A stretch of DNA of 64,000 bases, from the NCBI RefSeq assembly GCF_014642875.1, contig NZ_BMJC01000007.1:1-64000 (forward strand), in the 5' to 3' direction. How positions within the stretch are numbered: position 1 is the stretch's first letter; each line of letters begins with the position of its first letter. The position numbers and the translations under genes were made by a program. This document shows, piece after piece, positions 15,191-22,865 of the stretch. The notes under the pieces are model-generated. The model saw only the letters and a list, made by a program, of their open reading frames with translations. It was not told the DNA's origin and did no database searches. Source of the stretch: Puia dinghuensis (lineage in GTDB: Bacteria > Bacteroidota > Bacteroidia > Chitinophagales > Chitinophagaceae).

Positions 15191-17551
15191 ATGCTAACGA
15201 TTTATGCTAAGCAGACCTTATTTGTTCTTCTCCTTGCCGTGGTTGCGGCGGCACCGGCGCAGGCCTCCATCAAATCGTGGACGAAGGACGGCGACGCCGT
15301 AAATTTTACGCTTGACATCGGATCGATGATCATCCGCGTTTGCCAGTCCGATCTCATCGAGGTGAAGTATACCATGCTTCCAAGAATGATGCAGAAGCAG
15401 TCGCTCGTCGTGAACAACCGGTGGGGGGCGGAGACCGGCTTCACGGTGACGGAGGACGGGAATACGGTGGTGATCACGACAAAGAAGCTGAAGATCATGG
15501 TCGACAAGGGGAACAACGCCATTACTTACAACGACCTCAACGGGAATACGATCCTCGCCGAGTCCGGCTCGGATAACAAGACAATGACGGGCACTGTAGT
15601 TGCCAATATCCGCACCTATTCCTGCTCCACCACTTTCTGGTCGCCGAGGGATGAGGGACTCTTCGGCCTCGGCTGCCATCCGCTGGATTCGCTCTCGATC
15701 AATTATAAAGGTCGTAACCAGGATCTGCTGATAAAGTATTTGACAGGCGCCATTCCGGTGCTGCTGTCAACGAAGGGTTATGGCCTGCTATGGGACAACT
15801 ACTCGGCGTCGAAATTTATCGGCGAAGACCCGGCGAAATACAAATATGTGTCGGAGAGCGGAAACATGGTCGATTATTATTTCTTTTACGGTCCGGATTT
15901 CGATCATATCGTTACGCTGTACCGCGACGCAACGGGCCGCGCGCCGATGTTTGGCAAGTGGGCCTATGGGCTGTTTCAGAGTGAGGATCGCTATAAGTCA
16001 CAACAAGAAGTACTGGCCGCAGGCGCCGGCTATCGGAAAGCCCATATCCCGGTAGATGTGGTGGTGCAGGACTGGTATTATTGGGAGCCGCAGCCGATAG
16101 GCTGCCATATCATGAACCCGACACGTTATCCCGACCCGAAAGCGATGGTCGACTCGCTGCATAACGAACATCTGCATGCGATGATCTCCATCTGGCCGGT
16201 ATTCGGCTCGGGGACGAACGACTACAACGCGCTGAAGGCGATGGGCGGGCTCACCCCCATCACCTGGGACAATGTCGTGACACATACCTTCGACACCTAT
16301 TATGATGCACACAATCCCTCCGCGCGGCAGCTGTATTGGGAGCAGGCGCGGGACAGCCTGATCAAACGTTATGGCTGGGATGCCTGGTGGATCGACCAAT
16401 GTGAACCGGATAACGGGTCGCTGCTCGATGCACGTCGCGACGCGCAGTTCTTTACGGGCAAGGGTATCGACTTCTTCAATACCTATGCGCTGATGCATAC
16501 GGATGGTATTTATAAAGGCTGGCGCAGGGACATCCCGGGCAAACGGGCTTTCTTCCTCGCCCGGCAGTCTTTTGCAGGGGAACAGCGCAATGCGACGACG
16601 CTGTGGTCATCGGATATCGAGTGCACCTGGCATTCCTTCCAGGACCAGGTTCCGCAGGGAATCAGCGCCTGTGCATCGGGCATCCCGTATTGGACGTCCG
16701 ACATCGGTGGTTATCACTACCACTGGCAGGCGCCGGATTGGTCGCGGCCGGAGATGCGGGAGCTGTTCACCAGGTGGTTTCAGTTTGGGGCGTTCTGTCC
16801 GATCTTCCGCATCCACGGAAAGGGCGAACGGGCGTTGTATTCCCGCAACTGGGATGAGGCGACGCGGAGCATTCTATTGAACTATGACAATCTCAGATAC
16901 CGATTGCTGCCTTATATCTACTCCCTCGCCGGCAAGGTGACGCAGGATCAGTATACGATGATGCGGGCGCTGGCCTTCGATTTCAGGGAGGATACGGCGG
17001 TGTATGGGATAAAAGATCAGTATATGTTCGGGCCGGCGCTGCTGGTGAACCCTGTGACGGCGCCCGGGGCTACGAGCCGGAGTGTCTATCTGCCTCACGG
17101 CGGCTGGTATGATTTCTGGACGGGGAAGCGATTGGAAGGCGGCGTTCGGATGGATGCCGATGCGCCGATCGGTACGATGCCGTTGTATGTTCGGGCCGGG
17201 TCGATCGTGCCGATGGGCCCCGAGGAAGAGTATGCGACGCAGCGGCAGGCAGATACGCTGGAACTGCGGATATATCCGGGGGCGGATGGGAAGTTTGTGC
17301 TGTATGAAGATCAGGATGAGGGGTATGAGTATGAGCAGGGAGCGTTTGCGACGACGACTATCACCTGGAAGGATAAGACGCGTACGCTGACGATCGGGGC
17401 GCCGAAGGGCAGCTTTCCGGGGATGCTGAAGAAGCGGGTGTTTAATGTGGTTGTGGTGGGGGATGGTGTTGGTGCGGGTGAGGCGGCGGCGAAGGGGAAA
17501 ATAGTTAAGTATGCGGGGTTGCCGGTTAGTGTGGTCTTCGCGGGTAAATAG
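15191..17551 (+). CDS. Glycoside hydrolase family 31 (alpha-glucosidase/alpha-xylosidase type)
   Basis: 786 residues with a signal peptide ending at about 25 (AQA). N-terminal beta-sandwich, then the (beta/alpha)8 barrel with nucleophile Asp402 in WWIDQCEPD and acid/base Asp504 in YWTSDIGGY, and a C-terminal beta domain (LPHGGWYDFWTGKRLEGG). The enzyme removes terminal alpha-linked glucose or xylose in a retaining mechanism, probably in the periplasm. There is no SusCD pair next to it, so the polysaccharide is not indicated. A well-formed promoter precedes it. The C-terminal tail past the beta domain is slightly Gly/Ala-rich. Confidence 0.9.
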   Translation: MLTIYAKQTLFVLLLAVVAAAPAQASIKSWTKDGDAVNFTLDIGSMIIRVCQSDLIEVKYTMLPRMMQKQSLVVNNRWGAETGFTVTEDGNTVVITTKKLKIMVDKGNNAITYNDLNGNTILAESGSDNKTMTGTVVANIRTYSCSTTFWSPRDEGLFGLGCHPLDSLSINYKGRNQDLLIKYLTGAIPVLLSTKGYGLLWDNYSASKFIGEDPAKYKYVSESGNMVDYYFFYGPDFDHIVTLYRDATGRAPMFGKWAYGLFQSEDRYKSQQEVLAAGAGYRKAHIPVDVVVQDWYYWEPQPIGCHIMNPTRYPDPKAMVDSLHNEHLHAMISIWPVFGSGTNDYNALKAMGGLTPITWDNVVTHTFDTYYDAHNPSARQLYWEQARDSLIKRYGWDAWWIDQCEPDNGSLLDARRDAQFFTGKGIDFFNTYALMHTDGIYKGWRRDIPGKRAFFLARQSFAGEQRNATTLWSSDIECTWHSFQDQVPQGISACASGIPYWTSDIGGYHYHWQAPDWSRPEMRELFTRWFQFGAFCPIFRIHGKGERALYSRNWDEATRSILLNYDNLRYRLLPYIYSLAGKVTQDQYTMMRALAFDFREDTAVYGIKDQYMFGPALLVNPVTAPGATSRSVYLPHGGWYDFWTGKRLEGGVRMDADAPIGTMPLYVRAGSIVPMGPEEEYATQRQADTLELRIYPGADGKFVLYEDQDEGYEYEQGAFATTTITWKDKTRTLTIGAPKGSFPGMLKKRVFNVVVVGDGVGAGEAAAKGKIVKYAGLPVSVVFAGK

Positions 17552-17653
17552 GTGTGCGAAGATGGCCTGGGCTTGCTCCGTTGGCCCGCAGGTGCCGCGG
17601 AGACCGGGTTGGGGTCGACGGATTGTGTCAGGGTCAGGAGATAAAAGGACAAA

Positions 17654-18052
17654 TCATTTTGTCCAATCCTCAATCCTGATACTTTTCATCCTTTCCAAAT
17701 GACCGACATTGTTGGTTATCAGCGTTAGGCCATTGGAGATAGCGGTGGCGCCAATTAACAGGTCAAAATCATCTACTGGTTGCCCTGCTTTTCTTAACCT
17801 GGCTTTCTCCTTGGCGTAAATGTCGAGAGATGGAAATATGGGGATGATGATGACACCGGTCAAGAAATGTGATAGGGTGATGCCATTTTTTTCTTTAGCT
17901 TGGCTATTCTCTACTCCGAACTTTAATTCCGCCAATGTGATCTCTGAAATGAAACAATTTTCGGGTCCGGCCTTGTGAATTTTGTTCTTTAGATCGAAAA
18001 GGCCCTTCATGAAGAAGATACAAATGTTTGTATCCAGCAGGTATTGCTTCAA
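17654..18052 (-). CDS. vapC: PIN-domain toxin, VapC family
   Basis: 132 residues. The PIN fold acidic residues are visible: LLDTNIC near the N terminus, the Glu in ITLAELKFG, DDFDLLIGATAI in the C-terminal third, and the closing LITNNVGHLERM. VapC toxins are Mg-dependent RNases that cut specific tRNAs or rRNA. The start overlaps the stop of the upstream antitoxin gene by 4 bp (ATGA), which is translational coupling typical of toxin-antitoxin pairs. It is more AT-rich than the surroundings. Confidence 0.85.
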   Translation of the reverse strand: MKQYLLDTNICIFFMKGLFDLKNKIHKAGPENCFISEITLAELKFGVENSQAKEKNGITLSHFLTGVIIIPIFPSLDIYAKEKARLRKAGQPVDDFDLLIGATAISNGLTLITNNVGHLERMKSIRIEDWTK

Positions 18053-18288
18053 AGTCCTTCGATTTGTCTGTTGAACGTCCTGCTATCTCGTATGCCTTTT
18101 GCAATTTCTTCCGCAGACTCGCTCCCGATCCATGCACCAAAGGAAGTGTCAAAGAGATTTTCCCTGGGCTTAATCTCTGATTTCAAGCTTTGAGTAAGCT
18201 TAGAAATTATGTCCAGTTTCGCTCCCGGGCTTAATGTTTCCAGAAACGCTAAATAGTTGTCGAGGATATGGTTATTGATAGATGCCAT
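18049..18288 (-). CDS. Putative antitoxin of the VapC toxin
   Basis: 79 residues, small and charged, directly upstream of and overlapping the PIN toxin gene. The N-terminal part (NNHILDNYLAFLETLSPGAKLDIISKLTQSLK) is helical and the C terminus (ESAEEIAKGIRDSRTFNRQIEGL) resembles the toxin-wrapping tail of antitoxins. It has no recognisable AbrB or RHH motif. The antitoxin role is inferred from gene order and size. It would bind VapC and repress the operon. Confidence 0.7.
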   Translation of the reverse strand: MASINNHILDNYLAFLETLSPGAKLDIISKLTQSLKSEIKPRENLFDTSFGAWIGSESAEEIAKGIRDSRTFNRQIEGL

Positions 18289-18429
18289 TGCCTTATTTCA
18301 TCAAATTTACTGTTTCTTTTTGGAAATTCGAAGGATTATGCCAGGCAATGCTGTACGAATACCATGGCCAAGTTTAAGGTAAGCCGCGCATTTTGCTCAA
18401 TTGCATATTCTTTCCTTGGATGAGGGCTT

Positions 18430-18633
18430 GCGTTAGGGACAGAAGCGGCAGCCCGGAGGCCGAGTCGTTAGGCGAGGCCGAGGACTTTAGCACAACCGAG
18501 CGTCAGCGGTTGCGACCGAGGAGAAGTGGGTCCGAGCATTAGCGAAGGACCCGAACGAGGAGAAGCGAGGGCTCGGAGCTTCGACGAAGTTCTAAGCAGC
18601 TTCGACGAAGGTCTGCCCGACCCGAAGTGGAAC
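18430..18633 (+). repeat. Dispersed repeat GCGTTAGGGA family, copy D1 (expanded)
   Basis: Starts GCGTTAGGGACAGAAGCGG. The middle is enlarged by modules with matched stems: CAACC (18493) with GGTTG (18508), and GGGTCC (18528) with GGACCC (18547) around GAGCATTAGCGAA. It runs straight into copy D2. Confidence 0.75.
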
Positions 18634-18747
18634 GCGTTAGGGACAGAAGCGGCAGCCCGGAGCCGAAGGCGAGGACTATAGCGGATGGCCCGACCCGCCG
18701 CCCCGGCCGTTGGCCCGACGTTGTGGGCGGGGCGGTGGGGAACGCCC
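18634..18747 (+). repeat. Dispersed repeat GCGTTAGGGA family, copy D2
   Basis: Compact copy with the long hairpin CCGCCCCGGCC...GGGCGGGGCGG and right end GGGGAACGCCC. It ends a few bases from the stop codon of the membrane protein gene at 18751, so it forms that gene's 3' flank. Confidence 0.8.
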
Positions 18748-18750
18748 GGA

Positions 18751-19365
18751 TCATCGGGCCAATTCGAAGGTTGAATATCCTTTTATCGAACTATAGGCGA
18801 AGAGGCCGAGACCCAGAACGGCGGCGATCGCCAGCAGCAGGCCATAGGGGGGCGCGGGGGCAGCAAACGCCAGCGTTCCGCACACTGATCCGGCGACAAA
18901 GAACCCCGTTGACAAGAGCTCGCTGCGATAGAATCGGCTGTGGACGTTCTTGTAGGGTGCGAGCACCGCCATCAGCTTCTGACAGATGCCCGTAAGCTTC
19001 ACCGTTGCGCCGGCATCCTGCAGCGCCATATACAAATAATTATCCTCGATCTCCTTGCTGAAGGAAAGCTGGAGGACAAAGGCCTTCTCATACGATCGGG
19101 TTTTGACGACTTTGGCCAGTTCGATGATCAGCCCATCCATCTTGTTGTGGAAAGTGAAGTCGCGGCACTTGCTGATGTTGCCATAATTGATGCGATCGTC
19201 GCCGTGGATGATCGTAATAGCGGTATTCTCTTCGATCTTGAAACCGGCCAGATCGGGTGAAAGCGTATGCGAGAGCGTTTGACAGAAAAATGCGCTGAGG
19301 TCGCGGGTCAGCTCTTTTGTAATGGTGTAGCTACCCAGCCGTCGTTTGATGTCGTGTCTTTCCAT
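18751..19365 (-). CDS. Uncharacterised membrane-anchored protein
   Basis: 204 residues. About 145 soluble residues (MERHDIKRRLGSYTITKELT..., containing ITIIHGDDRINYGNIS) are followed by two closely spaced helices near the C terminus (LSTGFFVAGSVCGTLAFAA and YGLLLAIAAVLGLGLFAYS). No family recognised. The topology suggests a cytoplasmic domain tethered by a C-terminal hairpin. The stop codon lies at the edge of a dispersed repeat. The upstream 296 bp (19366-19661) contain no gene. Confidence 0.6.
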   Translation of the reverse strand: MERHDIKRRLGSYTITKELTRDLSAFFCQTLSHTLSPDLAGFKIEENTAITIIHGDDRINYGNISKCRDFTFHNKMDGLIIELAKVVKTRSYEKAFVLQLSFSKEIEDNYLYMALQDAGATVKLTGICQKLMAVLAPYKNVHSRFYRSELLSTGFFVAGSVCGTLAFAAPAPPYGLLLAIAAVLGLGLFAYSSIKGYSTFELAR

Positions 19366-19661
19366 GGTTGTGAGGTTTTAGAGGAAGAGACAGGCGGGCT
19401 TTAAGAGGGAGTGACAAGTGGGTCTTAAGGGCGTGGACAGGCGGGCAAAGGCAAAAATAGAAAGGATACCCGGCAGGTCCTAATTGATGGACGAACCGGC
19501 TTTTTTGGCGTTCAAACCGGCATTTTGCATGCACGAGCGCTCCTTTGGGGCGGTAGCGGGCGCAGGGGCGGGGCGGGGAGCCCGAAAAGCAGGAAAATAG
19601 CAGCGAGAATACGTGTTTTTAGGTATTTTACGCAAAGCCGGTTTTCGGTAACTTACTAACC

Positions 19662-20927
19662 ATGACCCCTACATCCTTGACCGCAATCCTAGCCTGTGTT
19701 ATTTCCGTCAGCGCGGCGGCACAATCCGTCAAGCCTGTGCTGTATCTCCGGGAGCACAACATCGAGCACCTGTCCGAATACTATACCTATTGGCTTCAGC
19801 CCTTCGATGAGCCGGGGCAGCCAGAGCTGGCCGACGCACAATATCGCCGCGGCGCTTTTGTCTACGGCGATTGGCATAAACCGCTGAAAGTGAGCGGCGC
19901 CCGTCAACGGCTTTGGGTACGCATGACCGTCGTCAATACCGATAGCGGCAACAGCCATTTCGTGTGGAGCTGCCCTGATTTTGTGGATGCAGCTACTCTT
20001 TTCCGCAGCACTCCCATCGGATTTGTCAAAGTATCCACCGGCACTTGCTGGGATATTGCAAGCCGCAGGGGCTTTCCCACGCGGCCACTATGCCTTCCCT
20101 TTTCGCTGGCTTACGGGGAGATGACGGCGCTTTATCTTGCCATAGATGAGCACAGCGACACGCGCAGTTTTTTCCTGGATATTCAACCCACGGCCGATCT
20201 TATGCAGGCCGAACAGCGGTTCGTCTTCGACCGGCATTGGTTCTGGTTGTTTGGGCTCTATGTGTTCGGCTGCGTTTTCAGCCTGATCCTCTTCGCGGCG
20301 CTGCGCGACCGCTTCTATTTATGGTCGTTCGGGTTTGTGCTGTTGAGCACTGTTTTCCTGTTGATGGAGGATAACCTCGACGGGCTTATCCTGCCTCAAT
20401 GGTTGTATACGGCGATCCGGCATGTGGGGCAGTACAATTTCCTGCTGCTGGGTTCGGCCACGGGTATCCGGATGATGCAGGCGTTTGTCCGGCAACGCGT
20501 GAGATCTCCCCGCATCTATTCCATCGGAACAGGGTTGATAGGGCTTTCGTTGCTGTATGTATTGTTCACGATCGTGCTGCAGAACAGGTTTCCCCTTGCC
20601 CGGCTAACGGCCAGCCCGCTTATCAACTGGGGACGGGCCGGTGTCATCGGCGTCAATCTTACCTTTACCATGGGGTCCTTGCTCCTCGCGGCGGTTCAAC
20701 GGAACCGGGCCGCGATATACTATGGGATCACCTTTTGTTTCTTTTTCTTTTCGGGTGCGCTGTTCTTGTGCGATCAGCTGGGGATCAGGAGCTTCAACCT
20801 GATGCAACCCAATGTGCTGGCCTGGGGTCTATTCTTCCAATTGCTGACGCTGAGTGTGCTGCTCACTGGCCGCTTCCGGTACCGGACGGCCCGCGCGGCT
20901 GTTCGGGCGGTTCGGGCTGCGGCCTAA
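19662..20927 (+). CDS. 7TM receptor with extracellular DISMED2-like domain, no kinase domain
   Basis: 421 residues. Signal peptide ending AAAQ; a beta-rich extracytoplasmic domain at about 25-185 resembles 7TMR-DISMED2 (WVRMTVVNTDSG, LYLAIDEHSDTRSF). Then come about seven transmembrane helices at 193-405 in the 7TMR-DISM style. The protein ends soon after the last helix with a short Arg/Ala tail, so the usual histidine kinase, HTH or cyclase output is missing. It may signal through a partner. The tail-collar genes follow on the same strand after about 250 bp. The 3' end of the gene is echoed downstream at 21006. Confidence 0.6.
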   Translation: MTPTSLTAILACVISVSAAAQSVKPVLYLREHNIEHLSEYYTYWLQPFDEPGQPELADAQYRRGAFVYGDWHKPLKVSGARQRLWVRMTVVNTDSGNSHFVWSCPDFVDAATLFRSTPIGFVKVSTGTCWDIASRRGFPTRPLCLPFSLAYGEMTALYLAIDEHSDTRSFFLDIQPTADLMQAEQRFVFDRHWFWLFGLYVFGCVFSLILFAALRDRFYLWSFGFVLLSTVFLLMEDNLDGLILPQWLYTAIRHVGQYNFLLLGSATGIRMMQAFVRQRVRSPRIYSIGTGLIGLSLLYVLFTIVLQNRFPLARLTASPLINWGRAGVIGVNLTFTMGSLLLAAVQRNRAAIYYGITFCFFFFSGALFLCDQLGIRSFNLMQPNVLAWGLFFQLLTLSVLLTGRFRYRTARAAVRAVRAAA

Positions 20928-21034
20928 GGTGTGGGTTGGCGTGATGGCCGAAAGCAAATTTGGGTTGCGGGTGTCGCTGGCGCGATGCCGCGGAGCCGGG
21001 GATGGGGCCTAAGGTGGGGGTTGGCGTGATGCCG
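20921..21034 (+). repeat. Direct repeat of the 7TM gene 3' end
   Basis: The 30 nt around the stop codon (20921-20950, GGCCTAAGGTGTGGGTTGG...) recur at 21006-21034 with one substitution and one missing base. The copies are 55 bp apart and no gene lies between them. Confidence 0.65.
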
Positions 21035-21181
21035 CGATACCGGGGACGGGGGCCACATGCCCACCACGGTGAGGCCTACGCTCACATACAAAATCCCGTA
21101 GTTGACATACATCGAGCCCTGGCTCGCCGGAAGGCGGGCTATTTTTATGCCCGAACGGTCTGAAAACCGTTGACACATACT

Positions 21182-21688
21182 ATGGCAGACGATATTATTT
21201 ACATCGGCGAGATAAGGATGTACGGCGGCAGCCAGGCGCCTGCGGGCTGGGCCTTCTGCAACGGTGCGCAAATAGCGACCTCGGACAACCCGGAATTATA
21301 CAGCCTCATCGGCGATACCTATGGCGGGGACCAGACGTATTTCAACCTTCCCGATCTGCAGGGCCGGGTGCCTTACGGCCTTGGCGGTACCTACAACCTT
21401 GGGGATTCGGGTGGTCTCGAGACGGTGACGCTGACACCGGACAACATGCCGGCGCATACCCACCCGGTGATAGCTGCCTCCTCCGGCGGCAGCGATGATC
21501 CCGAAGGCAATTCCTGGGGTACCAGCACCGGAGTGAATGTCTACGCCGATGTGAGCACCGCTGATCTTACCATGAACCCTGATTCCATCACCACCGCAGG
21601 CGGCGGCCTCGCGCATGACAATATGATCCCCTTTCAGGTGGTGTCCTACATCATCGCGCTACAAGGAGTATACCCGTCAAAAGGATAG
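21182..21688 (+). CDS. Phage tail-collar domain protein (microcystin-dependent protein family), copy 1
   Basis: 168 residues from the ATG at 21182 (MADDIIYIGEIRMYGG); an in-frame TTG 12 bp upstream is less likely. Typical tail-collar order: APAGWAFCNGAQI, then LYSLIGDTYGGDQTYFNLPDLQGRVP, then MPAHTHPV, then IPFQVVSYIIALQGVYP. The His pair in AHTH and the collar fold are those of short phage-fibre tips. Chromosomal sets of three, as here, are frequent but their role is unclear. First gene of a same-strand series with those at 21720 and 22338. Confidence 0.8.
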   Translation: MADDIIYIGEIRMYGGSQAPAGWAFCNGAQIATSDNPELYSLIGDTYGGDQTYFNLPDLQGRVPYGLGGTYNLGDSGGLETVTLTPDNMPAHTHPVIAASSGGSDDPEGNSWGTSTGVNVYADVSTADLTMNPDSITTAGGGLAHDNMIPFQVVSYIIALQGVYPSKG

Positions 21689-21719
21689 GCCTTCGGCGAA
21701 ATCCAAAATCAACCCTGTT

Positions 21720-22226
21720 ATGGCATATCTATCGGAACTACGGATCTTCAGTTTTGGCTTCGCGCCCAAAGGGTGGGCGGTTTGTGATGGCAGCCTGTTA
21801 CTTATCAGCAAGAACCAGGCGTTGTGGACGCTGTTGGGAACGACCTACGGAGGTGATGGTGTGACGACGTTCGGGCTACCCAATCTCCAGGCGAGGGTGC
21901 CGATGCATGCCGGCGGCGGCATCGCGCTCGGGATGACGGGCGGGGAAGAGTTGCATCAATTGCAGCTGACGGAAATTCCGAACCACACGCATTTTGCGGC
22001 CGCCAGTTCCTTCCCGCCGGATGCTAACACCCCCGATGACAACTACTGGGCTTCCGACACGGGTGCTACGCCCTATGGACCGCTGGGGAACCAGGCCATG
22101 TCGGTGAGCGCCTTGCTGCCGGCGGGCAATAATCTGCCGCACGAGAACCGGTCGCCCTACCTGGTGCTGACGATCTGTATTGCGCTGCAGGGAATATTTC
22201 CGACACACGGATTTTCGCGCGGATAG
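21720..22226 (+). CDS. Phage tail-collar domain protein, copy 2
   Basis: 168 residues. FGFAPKGWAVCDGSLL, ALWTLLGTTYGGDGVTTFGLPNLQARVP, IPNHTHF and PYLVLTICIALQGIFP give the full tail-collar pattern. It starts 31 bp after copy 1. There is no signal peptide, so export, if any, must be by a specialised route (contractile tail-like machine or lysis). It is clearly diverged from copies 1 and 3, so each has probably been kept for a distinct role in a mixed trimer or tip. Confidence 0.8.
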   Translation: MAYLSELRIFSFGFAPKGWAVCDGSLLLISKNQALWTLLGTTYGGDGVTTFGLPNLQARVPMHAGGGIALGMTGGEELHQLQLTEIPNHTHFAAASSFPPDANTPDDNYWASDTGATPYGPLGNQAMSVSALLPAGNNLPHENRSPYLVLTICIALQGIFPTHGFSRG

Positions 22227-22305
22227 CGGCCTCCTGTGAGGCGGCTATCGCCGAGGGATGCTGTCGCCGGAAGCGGCTGCCGCCGGAAGCGGCCTCCTGT
22301 GAGGC
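22225..22305 (+). repeat. 18-bp direct repeat between tail-collar genes 2 and 3
   Basis: AGCGGCCTCCTGTGAGGC occurs at 22225-22242, overlapping the stop of copy 2, and at 22288-22305. The DNA between also contains two GCCGGAAGCGGC units. It may be slippage-generated or a processing hairpin region. Confidence 0.5.
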
Positions 22306-22337
22306 TGCTGTGAAGCACACTATTTAAAAATAGCTAT

Positions 22338-22862
22338 ATGGCATACATAGGAGAGATTAGAATGTTCGCCTGCAATTTCGCGCCGAATGGATGGAGTACT
22401 TGCAACGGTCAGGTGATACAGGTAAGACAAAACCCCGGTCTTTATTCCGTGTTGGGGAAGAATTTTGGCGGCAGCGGCAACGTCTTCATGCTCCCTAACC
22501 TGGCCGGGGCTGCCGCCATGAATTGGGGTACTGGTAAAGGTTTGTCCCCGCGGACTATCGGTCAGACGGGTGGCGAGCCGTTCGTGACCTTGATCATGAG
22601 CGAACTGCCTGCGCATACTCATCCGGCGCAGGCGGCGGATACAGGCACCGCCAGCAACCCGGCGGGTGAAGTATGGGCTGCTGCGGGACAGGAGCGGCCG
22701 ATACCGAATTTCTATTCCGACAATGGTTCCACTACGTTGGCGATGGCTAATGTCATCCAGCCGGTGGGTGGGAATATGTATCACAATAACCTGATGCCTT
22801 TTCAGGGCGTCAATTTTTGTATTGCGATGCAGGACAATTTGCCCGATGAGAGTAATACTTAA
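22338..22862 (+). CDS. Phage tail-collar domain protein, copy 3
   Basis: 174 residues. FAPNGWSTCNGQVIQV, LYSVLGKNFGGSGNVFMLPNLAGAA, ELPAHTHPAQAA and MPFQGVNFCIAMQDNLP give the tail-collar pattern. It is 111 bp after copy 2 and ends 3 bp before the start of the large T9SS gene at 22866. That spacing makes cotranscription of the collar set and the T9SS protein very likely and ties a phage-fold protein to a surface adhesin-like protein. Confidence 0.8.
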   Translation: MAYIGEIRMFACNFAPNGWSTCNGQVIQVRQNPGLYSVLGKNFGGSGNVFMLPNLAGAAAMNWGTGKGLSPRTIGQTGGEPFVTLIMSELPAHTHPAQAADTGTASNPAGEVWAAAGQERPIPNFYSDNGSTTLAMANVIQPVGGNMYHNNLMPFQGVNFCIAMQDNLPDESNT

Positions 22863-22865
22863 TCT

